A stretch of 64,000 bases of DNA, taken from NCBI RefSeq assembly GCF_040096055.1, contig NZ_JBBMFK010000001.1, positions 1 through 64,000 of the forward strand, written 5' to 3'. A model generated the notes under the pieces. The model searched no databases and was not told the origin of the DNA. It saw nothing but the letters and a program-made list of their open reading frames with translations. Shown piece by piece: positions 53,326 through 60,405 of this stretch. Source of the DNA: Pseudoflavonifractor intestinihominis (lineage in GTDB: Bacteria; Bacillota; Clostridia; Oscillospirales; Oscillospiraceae). The position numbers and the translations under genes are program-made. Within the stretch, counting starts at the first letter, position 1; each line of letters opens with the position of its first letter.

Positions 53326-54685
53326 GGGAAGATTCCTCCTTTTTTGTTCCGGTCAGGGCCGCCTCCCACACCTGGGCGAAGGGGACCCCCGCCCGGCGGG
53401 CCGCGGCGGCCACGTCGTCAAACTCCGGCTTCCGGTGGGCAATGCCCCAGCCCTGGGCCGTCTTGATGCGGATGGGGCCGAAGGGGGTGTCCGCCGTCTC
53501 GTGGCCGGGGGTGAGAAAGTACTTGCCCCACCGGCGGGCCCGCAGGCCGTTGGTGGACGTCTCCCGCAGGACAGCCAGGGCCAGCTGGTCCTCCATGGCC
53601 GGGTCGCACAGCACGGTAATCACATGGCCGGGACGGCCCTTTTTCATCACGCCGGGGGTGGCGTACACGTCCAGCGCCCCCGCCTCCAGCAGCCGGGCGC
53701 AGGCGTAGGACAGGGCCTCGGGGGTCATGTCGTCCACATTGCACACCAGCTCGGCGATCTCCCCGTTGGCGGCGTCCGCCGTCTCGCCCCAGAAGGCCCG
53801 GACACAGTTGGCCCGGTCAAACTCCTTCTTGCCCACGCCGTACCCGATTGCGCGGGTGGTCATGACGGGCATGGGGCCGAACGCCTGGGCAAAGTGGGCC
53901 ACCAGGGCGGCCCCGGTGGGGGTGCACAGCTCCCCCTGCACCTCTCCGCCGTAGGAGGGCACCCCCTCCAGCAGGAAGGCGGTGGCGGGGGCGGGCACCG
54001 GCACCACCCCGTGGGCGCACCGGACAAAGCCGCTGCCCACGTGGACCGGGGAGGCCACGATCTTGTCCGGGGAGAGCAGATACATGGCGTAGCACACGCC
54101 CACCACGTCGGCCACCGCGTCCAGGGCCCCCACCTCGTGGAAGTGGACCTCCTCCACCGGGCAGCCGTGGGCTTTGGTCTCGGCGGCGGCAATGGAATCG
54201 TACACCGCCTGGGCGTGGGCCTTCACCTCCTCGGGCAGGGGCAGGCCGCCGATGAGAGAAGCGATGTGGCCGGGAGAGGCGTGGTGATGGTGGTGATGGC
54301 CGTGGCCGTGCTCATGGTCGTGCTCGTGGTCATGCTCATGGTGGTGCTCGTGGCAGTGGTCGTGGCCGGGACAGTGGGGGTCCTCCGGGTGACAGTGGTC
54401 GTGGCCATGGTGGTCATGGCCGTGGGGATGGACGTGGATATGCCCCTCAGCGGCGGCCATGGGCATGTCGTGGGATTCCTCCTCCTCACCGCCCACAGTC
54501 ACCTCCATCCGGGTACCTGCGATGCCGCAGGTCTTGGCGGACAGGGGGGAGAGGGACACCCCGGGCAGACCCAGGGAGTTCATGGTGCTGACAAAGGCCG
54601 CCTTGTCGGGCAGCAGCTCGTAGAGGGCGGACATGAGCATGTCGCCGGCGGCGCCCATATTGCACTCCAGGTACAGAATCTTCAC
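53318..54685 (-). CDS. larC: Nickel-pincer cofactor synthesis protein LarC (single-chain, His-rich)
   Basis: The 455-residue protein inserts nickel into the thiolated pyridinium cofactor of lactate racemase-type enzymes. It has LYLECNMGAAGDMLMSALYEL at the start, VHFHEVGALDAVADVVG, SPVHVGSGFVRCAHGVVPVPAPAT, GELCTPTGAALVAHF and CNVDDMTPEALSYA. Residues 82-135 contain 29 histidines, a nickel store or sensor. Unlike Lactobacillus, where LarC1 and LarC2 are joined by a frameshift, the frame here is continuous. Translation starts at GTG after AGGAGG; the GTGA overlaps the larB stop. Confidence 0.92.
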   Translation of the reverse strand: MKILYLECNMGAAGDMLMSALYELLPDKAAFVSTMNSLGLPGVSLSPLSAKTCGIAGTRMEVTVGGEEEESHDMPMAAAEGHIHVHPHGHDHHGHDHCHPEDPHCPGHDHCHEHHHEHDHEHDHEHGHGHHHHHHASPGHIASLIGGLPLPEEVKAHAQAVYDSIAAAETKAHGCPVEEVHFHEVGALDAVADVVGVCYAMYLLSPDKIVASPVHVGSGFVRCAHGVVPVPAPATAFLLEGVPSYGGEVQGELCTPTGAALVAHFAQAFGPMPVMTTRAIGYGVGKKEFDRANCVRAFWGETADAANGEIAELVCNVDDMTPEALSYACARLLEAGALDVYATPGVMKKGRPGHVITVLCDPAMEDQLALAVLRETSTNGLRARRWGKYFLTPGHETADTPFGPIRIKTAQGWGIAHRKPEFDDVAAAARRAGVPFAQVWEAALTGTKKEESSHE

Positions 54686-55476
54686 AGCGGTGAAGCCTCC
54701 TTGTGTTGGTCTTGGGAGGGCAGGCCCTCCATCTGATTGATCATGCTGGCCAGATACCCGGCGCCGAAGCCGTTGTCGATGTTGACCACGGCGGAGCCGG
54801 AGGCGCAGGAGTTGAGCATGGACAGCAGGGCGGACAGGCCGTGGAAGGAGGCGCCGTACCCCACGCTGGTGGGCACGGCGATGACCGGGCAGTCCACCAG
54901 GCCGCCCACCACGCTGGCCAGGGCCCCCTCCATGCCCGCCACCGCCACCACGCACCGGGCGGACATGAGCACGTCCAGCCTGGACAGCAGCCGGTGGAGC
55001 CCGGACACCCCCACGTCGTACAGCCGGGTGACCCGGTTGCCCATGGCCTCGGCGGTGAGGGCGGCCTCCTCGGCCACCGGCAGGTCGCTGGTGCCCCCGG
55101 TGGCCACCACAATGTGGCCCAGGGAGGGGGTGTCCGTCCGGGGCCAGGCCACCGCCAGCCTGGCGTCGGCGTGGTAGTCCAGCTCTGCCGTCCGACTCAC
55201 GAACTCCGCCGCCTCCGGGCCCATACGGGTGATGAGGATGTTGCCGCAGCCCCGGCTGTGCATGGCCGCCACAATACCGGCGATCTGCTCCGGCGTCTTG
55301 CCCGCGCCGTAGATCACCTCCGCGTTGCCCTGGCGCACCGAACGGTGGTAATCCACCTTGGCGTACCCCAAATCCGCGAAGGGGGACAGCTTCAGCTCCA
55401 GCAGGGCCTCCTCGGGGGTGGCCTCCCCCGCCGCCACCGACCGGAGCAGGGAGAGAATCTCTCGTTTATTGTCCAT
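54682..55476 (-). CDS. larB: Nickel-pincer cofactor synthesis protein LarB
   Basis: The 264-residue PurE-related enzyme carboxylates and hydrolyses nicotinic acid adenine dinucleotide in the first step of pincer cofactor synthesis. Marks are the N-terminal ATPEEALLELKLSPFADLGYAKVD, EVIYGAGKTPEQIAGI, VATGGTSDLPVAEEAALTAE and VAGMEGALASVVGGL. It lies 5 bp after larE and overlaps larC. Confidence 0.93.
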   Translation of the reverse strand: MDNKREILSLLRSVAAGEATPEEALLELKLSPFADLGYAKVDYHRSVRQGNAEVIYGAGKTPEQIAGIVAAMHSRGCGNILITRMGPEAAEFVSRTAELDYHADARLAVAWPRTDTPSLGHIVVATGGTSDLPVAEEAALTAEAMGNRVTRLYDVGVSGLHRLLSRLDVLMSARCVVAVAGMEGALASVVGGLVDCPVIAVPTSVGYGASFHGLSALLSMLNSCASGSAVVNIDNGFGAGYLASMINQMEGLPSQDQHKEASPL

Positions 55477-55481
55477 ATCCG

Positions 55482-56234
55482 TCAGCCTCCCGTCCGTGTA
55501 TCGCAGTCCAGCAGCACCGTCTCAAACCAGGGGGAGAGGGCGGCTTTGACCGCCGCCCGCTCGCCCGCCGCCCGGGCAAAGTCCCGCTCCGTCAGCTGGA
55601 GCCGGGCCGCGCCGTGGAACAGCCGCACCCGGAAATCCCGGTATCCCAGGGCGGCCAGGGCGCTTTCCGCCCCCTCCACCGCCGTTAGGGCCTCCCGGGT
55701 GATGGCCGTGCCCGTGGGTACCCGGGTGGCCAGACAGGCATAGGCGGGCTTGTCCCAGGTGAACAGCCCCGCCTCTCTGGAGCGCTGCCGTACCTCAGCC
55801 TTGGTGATGCCGCACTCCCGCAGGGGGGAGCGGACCGCCAGCTCGGCCAGCGCCCGCATGCCGGGCCGGTCGCCGGCGTCGTCCGAGGCGTTGGTGCCGT
55901 CCATGAGCAGAGTGTACCCGTCGGCCAGGGCCGCCCCCTTCAGCAGGGTGAACAGGGCGGTCTTGCAGTGGTAGCACCGGTCTGGGCCGTTGGCCGCCGC
56001 GCCGGGCACCGACAGCACGTCGGCCTCCAGCACCGCCATGGGCATGCGCAGCTCCTCCGCCAGCCGCTTGGCGTCGGAGAGCTCAAAGGCGGGCTGGAAG
56101 GGAGAGTGGACATAGTAGGCCTTCACGTCCTGGGCCCACTCCCTGGCCGCCCAGAGGAGATAGGCCGAGTCCACCCCGCCGGAAAAGGCCAGGGCGGCCC
56201 TGGGATTCTCCCGGAAAAAGTCCTGAAGGGTCAT
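55482..56234 (-). CDS. larE: ATP-dependent sulfur transferase LarE
   Basis: The 250-residue PP-loop enzyme thiolates the cofactor carboxylates. It has the ATP site ALAFSGGVDSAYLLWAA, CYHCKTALFTLLK, DGTNASDDAGDRPGMRAL and the candidate sulfur-donor Cys in KPAYACLATRVPTG. Only one Cys is seen in that segment, which suggests the sacrificial-Cys type rather than the Fe-S type. The ATG at 56234 follows CAGGAGGATATTT. It is the first gene of the operon and has a structured leader. Confidence 0.92.
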   Translation of the reverse strand: MTLQDFFRENPRAALAFSGGVDSAYLLWAAREWAQDVKAYYVHSPFQPAFELSDAKRLAEELRMPMAVLEADVLSVPGAAANGPDRCYHCKTALFTLLKGAALADGYTLLMDGTNASDDAGDRPGMRALAELAVRSPLRECGITKAEVRQRSREAGLFTWDKPAYACLATRVPTGTAITREALTAVEGAESALAALGYRDFRVRLFHGAARLQLTERDFARAAGERAAVKAALSPWFETVLLDCDTRTGG

Positions 56235-56275
56235 AAATATCCTCCTGAGGAAAGAATATCCTCCCCCGGGGCAAC

Positions 56276-56304
56276 AAAAAAAGACACACCCGCAATGGGG
56301 CATG
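56276..56304 (-). terminator. Attenuator-like terminator in the larE leader
   Basis: On the minus strand CATGCCC pairs with GGGTGTG (two wobbles) and TCTTTTTTT follows, only about 40 bp before the larE start. Another hairpin, GGGGCCC-AGAA-GGGCCCC with a later T6, and the TGCGGC-AGAGC-GCCGCGCA hairpin lie earlier in the leader. Confidence 0.5.
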
Positions 56305-56417
56305 CCTTCTGACATCCTGCGCGGCGCTCTGCCGCACGCTGGGCCGGGGAGAGGAAAAAAGACTGTGAGCGGGGCCCTTCTGGGCCCCAGGGAGGCCGCT
56401 TGACCTCCGACTTAATC

Positions 56418-56446
56418 AGTATAAACGACCGGCCGGAGGCAGTCAA
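56418..56446 (-). promoter_or_regulatory. Promoter of the larE-larB-larC-fmdE-ABC operon
   Basis: On the minus strand TTGACT and TATACT are spaced by 17 bp. Transcription from here gives a leader of about 175 nt before larE. Confidence 0.75.
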
Positions 56447-56493
56447 GACAAATGTCGCGTCTGCGCCGGGGAGGGGGGAACAAAATCAGGGTG

Positions 56494-56694
56494 TTTACAT
56501 AATCTTCATATCTTATTTAAAATCCGTCCAACAATTGCCTCTGTCCCAGTGCTATCCTATAGTCACAGCAAAGGAAATCCACCGATACCGCCTCGGGCTG
56601 TTGTGGCGGACCAGAGACAGCACGGCTCCCCGTGTTTCCATATAAAAAGCTAGTTTTTCATTTCTCCCTCTTCTATTCCTCTCTCTTCCAAATC
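56494..56694 (+). promoter_or_regulatory. Orphan promoter-like region without a gene (possible small RNA)
   Basis: TTTACA-TAAT-CTTCAT (56494-56509) and a possible -10 TATAGT (56558-56563) look like a regulated promoter. AAAGGAAATCC follows but no credible coding frame does. The next strong signal is the terminator at 56695, so a short untranslated transcript is possible, or a promoter left after a gene was lost. Confidence 0.3.
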
Positions 56695-56743
56695 AAAAGC
56701 AGGATGCCCGGCGCGCACAGTGCGCCGGGCATCCTGCTTTTTT
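56695..56743. terminator. Bidirectional terminator
   Basis: AAAAGCAGGATGCCCGGCGC pairs with its exact complement around GCACAGT, with TTTTTT on the plus side and TTTT on the minus side. It ends the aldo/keto reductase gene. Confidence 0.85.
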
Positions 56744-56775
56744 GTCCACAGAATACGTCCGAAGGGTGGAAAACC

Positions 56776-57909
56776 TCAGCCCTTTGCGGCCTCGGCGGCA
56801 GCGGCGGCCACCTCCGCGATCCGGTCGGGAATGGGGATGTGCTGGGGGCAGCGGTCCACGCACTGGCCGCAGCGGACGCACTGGTCGGGCCGCATGGACT
56901 CGGGGATCAGGTCCCAGGTGTTGTCAAAGGAGCTCTTTTTGCCGTCCACGCAGAACTGGTTGTAGATGGCGAAGATGCGGGGAATGTCCACATGTCTGGG
57001 GCAGTCGGTGCAGTACCGGCAGCCGGTGCAGGGGATGGTGCCGGCGGAGCGGTACACCTCCACCGCCCTGGCCAGCACGGCCCGCTCCTCCTCCGAGAGG
57101 GGCTGGAAGGGGGACATGGTGGCGATGTTGTCCTCCACCTGCTCCATGGCCGACATGCCGGAGAGCACGGTCATCACCCCGGGCAGGGAGGCGGCGTACC
57201 GCAGGGCCCAGGAGGCGGCGCTCTTCCCCGGGGCGGCCTCCTCCAGCACGGCCCGAGCCGCGGGGGTCAGATTGGCCAGGGCCCCGCCCCGCACCGGCTC
57301 CATCACGATGACGGGCAGGCCCCGCTCCGTGACGATCTCATACTGGCGCTTGGCGTTTTGCAGGTCCCAGTCCAGGTAGTTGAGCTGGAGCTGGACAAAG
57401 TCCCACTGGTGGTCGTCCAGAATGCGCTCCAGCAGCTCGGGCCGGTCGTGGAAGGAGAAGCCCAGCCGGCGGATGCGGCCCCGGGCCTTCTCGTGGGAGA
57501 GTACCTGGTAGGCCCCGGAGGCCTGGAAGGTGGCGTAGTGCTCGGCGGTGATGCTGTGGGCCAGGTAGAAATCGAAGTAGTCCACCCGGCAGCGCTGGAG
57601 CTGGCGGGTAAAGATATCCTCCGCGTCGGAGGCGGACTTGGCCAGCCAGGTGGGCAGCTTGGTGGCCAGGTGAAAGCTCCTCCGGTCCCATTTGGCCAGC
57701 AGCTGCCCCAGGAAGGGCTCGCTCTCCCCCTTGTGGTAGTTCCAGGCCGTGTCAAAGTAGTTGACACCCGCCTCGTGGGCCCGCTCCAGCAGGCGGCGGC
57801 TCTCCCGGACAGCGATCATACCGTCGCTCTTGCGGGTGGGAAAGCGCATGCAGCCATAGCCCAGCAGGGAGATGTCCTCCCCGATGGACGAGAAATGCCG
57901 TTTCTCCAT
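56776..57909 (-). CDS. Aldo/keto reductase with C-terminal 4Fe-4S domain
   Basis: The 377-residue protein has an aldo/keto reductase barrel: LGYGCMRFPT, VNYFDTAWNYHKGESE with the catalytic Asp and Tyr, and YFDFYLAHSITAEH. The C-terminal ferredoxin-like tail has CTGCRYCTDCPRHVDIP and CVRCGQCVDRCPQHIPIP. This type is common in anaerobes and may pass electrons between Fe-S clusters and a carbonyl substrate, which is unknown here. It is a single gene with a divergent neighbour. Confidence 0.87.
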   Translation of the reverse strand: MEKRHFSSIGEDISLLGYGCMRFPTRKSDGMIAVRESRRLLERAHEAGVNYFDTAWNYHKGESEPFLGQLLAKWDRRSFHLATKLPTWLAKSASDAEDIFTRQLQRCRVDYFDFYLAHSITAEHYATFQASGAYQVLSHEKARGRIRRLGFSFHDRPELLERILDDHQWDFVQLQLNYLDWDLQNAKRQYEIVTERGLPVIVMEPVRGGALANLTPAARAVLEEAAPGKSAASWALRYAASLPGVMTVLSGMSAMEQVEDNIATMSPFQPLSEEERAVLARAVEVYRSAGTIPCTGCRYCTDCPRHVDIPRIFAIYNQFCVDGKKSSFDNTWDLIPESMRPDQCVRCGQCVDRCPQHIPIPDRIAEVAAAAAEAAKG

Positions 57910-58075
57910 GTTGTCCTCCCTGTGGTCCGCCTCCCGGGCGGAAATTCACGTTGTACCCTGCCCATTATTATAATGCAGGCCGGGAGCGCCTGCAAGCCCT
58001 GGATTTTTCCCCAGGTGTACGGGGACATGCCACAGACCGGGCCGGAACCGCATAGTCTGGAGGGGAGGGAAGCAC

Positions 58076-58864
58076 ATGAATCTGACCGAACGCATTCTCA
58101 CCGGCAGCGACTGCTGGAAAGCGGGGCGCACCATCACCCCCAAGGGGGTCATGGTCCACTCCACCGGCGTGGCACAGCCCGACCCGGAGGTGTTCCTGAA
58201 AAACTGGAACAAGCCGGGTCTGGAGGCCTGTGCCCACGCCTTTGTGTACAAGGATGGGGTCATCCAGACCCTGCCCTGGAACTGGCGGGGCTGGCACGCA
58301 GGCGTGCCCAAGGGGGGCGGCGTGTCCGCCAACAACACCCATATCAGCTTTGAGATCCTGGAGCCCGCCGGTCACACCTACCAGGGCGGCACCATGATCG
58401 GCTACGATGCGGAGAAGAACGCCGCTTATTTTGACGCGGTGTACCGGGGCGCCGTGGAGCTGACCGCCATGCTCTGCGCCCGGTACGGGCTGGACCCGCT
58501 GGAGCCGGGGGTGGTGGTGGACCACTCGGAGGGCTGCGCTCTGGGCATCGCCTCCAACCACGCCGACGTGAGCCACTGGTTCCCCAAGCACGGCAAGGAT
58601 ATGGACCAGTTCCGCGCCGACGTAGCCAGAGAGATGAAGGGAGGGGAAGAGGAGATGACCCAGGAGACATTCAACCAGATGTTCCGCGCCGCCATGGAGG
58701 CGTGGCAGGCCGAGCAGGCGGCCCAGCCCGTCAGCACCTGGGCGGAGGAGGCCTGGAAGGCGGCCAAGGCCGGCGGCGTGTTCGACGGCACGGCCCCCAG
58801 GACGGCCCTGACCAGGGAGCAGGCGGCCCTGGTGCTCTCGCGCATGCAGAAGCAGGGCGGCTGA
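58076..58864 (+). CDS. N-acetylmuramoyl-L-alanine amidase (amidase_2 / PGRP type)
   Basis: The 262-residue protein has the amidase_2 zinc domain (residues 10-185). It has GVMVHSTGV with the first ligand His, AHAFVYKDGVIQTLPWNW, THISFEILEP, and VVVDHSEGCALGIASNHADVSHW with later ligands. A short helical tail (EEAWKAAKAGGVFDGTAPRT) resembles a wall-associated repeat often found after phage-type endolysins. No signal peptide is seen and no other phage genes are adjacent. GGAGGGGAGGGAAGC precedes the ATG, and TATAAT at 57969 is a likely -10. Confidence 0.85.
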   Translation: MNLTERILTGSDCWKAGRTITPKGVMVHSTGVAQPDPEVFLKNWNKPGLEACAHAFVYKDGVIQTLPWNWRGWHAGVPKGGGVSANNTHISFEILEPAGHTYQGGTMIGYDAEKNAAYFDAVYRGAVELTAMLCARYGLDPLEPGVVVDHSEGCALGIASNHADVSHWFPKHGKDMDQFRADVAREMKGGEEEMTQETFNQMFRAAMEAWQAEQAAQPVSTWAEEAWKAAKAGGVFDGTAPRTALTREQAALVLSRMQKQGG

Positions 58865-58877
58865 CCAGAGTACCGCG

Positions 58878-58917
58878 GGAAAGGGGGGACGTTCTTGGGA
58901 ACGTCCCCCCTTTCCTA
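58878..58917 (+). terminator. Intrinsic terminator of the amidase gene
   Basis: GGAAAGGGGGGACGTTC pairs with GAACGTCCCCCCTTTCC around a four-base loop, and only a short T stretch is present. Confidence 0.65.
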
Positions 58918-58931
58918 TGTAAAAAGACAAT

Positions 58932-58962
58932 AAAAGCCCGCCCCGGCGGGAGCCGGGGCGGG
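58932..58962 (-). terminator. Terminator of the Cys-rich protein gene
   Basis: CCCGCCCCGGC pairs with GCCGGGGCGGG around GGGA. On the minus strand CTTTTATT follows. Confidence 0.65.
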
Positions 58963-59014
58963 GGTGGGGGAACTCTGTGGCGGTAAGTACGCCGCCGGAG
59001 GGCGGCGTGGGCGT

Positions 59015-59257
59015 TCAGCCCCGGCAGGGGCAGGAGGAGCCGGAATCCAGCTCCACGGCGGCCTGCAGGTTGGCGGAGCCCCGGGTCATAAAGGCCGGCA
59101 TGGCCACATAGACCGGGTAGCTGTCCCCGGAGGAGTCGGAGTCCCACACGGGACGGTCGGGGAAGGAGGGAAGGGTGACGGCGCCGCCGTTCCCGCAGGA
59201 ACAGCCGCAGGAGCACCCGCAGCAGCAACAGCAGCGGCGGTTGGAACAATTGCACAT
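59015..59257 (-). CDS. Cys-rich small protein
   Basis: The 80-residue protein begins MCNCSNRRCCCCCGCSCGCS, with eleven cysteines in the first 21 residues. An ordinary segment follows (LPSFPDRPVWDSDSSGDSYP) and it ends CPCRG. Such Cys clusters suggest metal binding, disulfide cross-linking as in spore coat or surface proteins, or a modified peptide. I know no family. GGGGGATACTC precedes the ATG, and hairpin terminators lie on both sides, so it is a single-gene unit. Confidence 0.5.
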   Translation of the reverse strand: MCNCSNRRCCCCCGCSCGCSCGNGGAVTLPSFPDRPVWDSDSSGDSYPVYVAMPAFMTRGSANLQAAVELDSGSSCPCRG

Positions 59258-59357
59258 ATGAGTATCCCCCAAAACAGATTTGGCGGGGCGGGGACGGCGG
59301 CGCCGCCTCCGCCTCACGGTACAGCATATGTCCGTGCGCCGCCGGGGGTGACAGCGT

Positions 59358-59396
59358 AAAAAAGCCCCCGCCGCGCACAGCGCGGCGGGGGCTTTT
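59358..59396 (-). terminator. Terminator of the cold-shock gene
   Basis: AAAAGCCCCCGCCGCGC pairs perfectly with its complement around ACA, with T-runs on both strands. It lies 13 bp after the csp stop. Confidence 0.85.
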
Positions 59397-59408
59397 GATA
59401 CCCTCAGA

Positions 59409-59621
59409 TTAGAGAGGACGGACGTTGACAGCGCGGAGCTTGCCGGTGTCCTTGGGATCGGGCTCGGTGTCGTAGGTCACCTTCTGGCCCTCGGCGAGGG
59501 TCTTGAAGCCGTCCACCAGGATGGCGGAGAAGTGGACGAACACGTCGCCGCTGCCGTCGTCGTTGGAGATGAAGCCGAAGCCCTTGGTCTCATTGAACCA
59601 CTTTACAGTACCGTGATACAT
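59409..59621 (-). CDS. Cold-shock protein, CspA family
   Basis: The 70-residue single cold-shock domain has RNP1 KGFGFISN and RNP2 VFVHFSAI, with GTVKWFNETKGF at the start. It binds single-stranded RNA/DNA and acts as an RNA chaperone. TGAGGAGGTACCAGC precedes the ATG. The gene has a long 5' leader with a stable hairpin, which suggests post-transcriptional control. Confidence 0.93.
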   Translation of the reverse strand: MYHGTVKWFNETKGFGFISNDDGSGDVFVHFSAILVDGFKTLAEGQKVTYDTEPDPKDTGKLRAVNVRPL

Positions 59622-59655
59622 GCTGGTACCTCCTCAAAAGATTTGATCTCTGCGC

Positions 59656-59724
59656 AAAAAGAAAACCCACATTTCCGTTTATCATCATCCAGTGAGCAGA
59701 CGATGACTTACAAAAATGTGAGTT
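59656..59724 (-). promoter_or_regulatory. Long leader hairpin of the cold-shock gene with T-run
   Basis: On the minus strand AACTCACATTTTTGT pairs over all 15 positions (four G-U) with ACGGAAATGTGGGTT. An inner TCATCGTC/GATGATGA arm extends it, and TTCTTTTT follows. It could be an attenuator or a temperature-sensitive fold. Confidence 0.55.
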
Positions 59725-59753
59725 CAGGTCGTGCATAGAGAAGATCACGCTAT

Positions 59754-59782
59754 ATGATAGCATTCAACCGTAAGGTTGTCAA
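59754..59782 (-). promoter_or_regulatory. Promoter of the cold-shock gene
   Basis: On the minus strand TTGACA and TATCAT are spaced by 17 bp, which gives a leader of about 125 nt. Confidence 0.75.
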
Positions 59783-59818
59783 CAGAAATAAATTGCCCGT
59801 CTTCCGGACCGGCGGAAA

Positions 59819-60256
59819 TCACACCCGCTCCCGGTCCCGGTTGGCCTCCAGCAGGGCCCGGACGGTCTCGGGGGAGTAGGAGAGCAGGCGGCCGTACTCC
59901 CGGGCGATCTGGGTCCGGTTGCCGCCGAAATAGGCCCGGCCCGCCACCATGGACGCCTTGCGCTCCTTGAGGCGCAGGTACTCCTCCAGCACGTGGTCCG
60001 CCCGGTAGAACAGGTAGAGGAACTTCCCGCAGGTGGCGGAGAGGGGAAAGAGGTCGGTCACCAGCGGCTCGGCCTCCGGGTAGCACTTCACGCCGTACTG
60101 TGCCGCGATCTTAGCGGCAAAGGGGCCCAGCTCCTCCCACTCCGCCCGGCTGTCCACCGGGTGGCTCAGGGCCAGGGCCTTGACTCCCGCCCGCACCATC
60201 TCACAAAAACAGTCCATCACGCCGCAGCGGTAGGAATATGTATCGATTTCCCGCAT
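59819..60256 (-). CDS. Hypothetical protein
   Basis: The 145-residue protein starts MREIDTYSYRCGVMDCFCEM and is mostly helical. It contains LSHPVDSRAEWEELGPFAAKIA and FLYLFYRADHVLEEYLRLKERK. Cys and charged residues are frequent; no signal peptide or membrane segment is seen. I do not recognise the family. AGGAGG lies 10 bp before the ATG. It lies between the glycerol operon and the cold-shock gene and is preceded by a terminator. Confidence 0.6.
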   Translation of the reverse strand: MREIDTYSYRCGVMDCFCEMVRAGVKALALSHPVDSRAEWEELGPFAAKIAAQYGVKCYPEAEPLVTDLFPLSATCGKFLYLFYRADHVLEEYLRLKERKASMVAGRAYFGGNRTQIAREYGRLLSYSPETVRALLEANRDRERV

Positions 60257-60322
60257 GAAACATCAGCCTCCTGTAGCTTGCCTTTTCCATTTTACTCCAA
60301 AAGGAGGGGGAGAACAAGGGGA

Positions 60323-60360
60323 AAAATGGCGCAGGTCCCGGGCAAAGCGCCCGGGACCTG
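60323..60360 (-). terminator. Terminator of the glycerol operon
   Basis: CAGGTCCCGGGC pairs perfectly with GCCCGGGACCTG. On the minus strand CGCCATTTTT follows. Confidence 0.75.
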
Positions 60361-60405
60361 GAGAATATGTGGGGGAGAGCGGGCGCGGCCCTGTCAGACG
60401 GGGTC

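Noticed and set aside
54280..54445. CAT/GTG tandem repeat as a microsatellite
   Set aside because: It is the His-rich coding tract of larC with mixed codons, in frame with conserved domains on both sides.
53318..54955. Longer start for LarC
   Set aside because: The extension overlaps larB in another frame; the GTG at 54685 has AGGAGG and matches the family N-terminus.
56235..56410. NiCo riboswitch before larE
   Set aside because: I cannot find the conserved four-way-junction core of that class; only hairpins and a terminator are visible.
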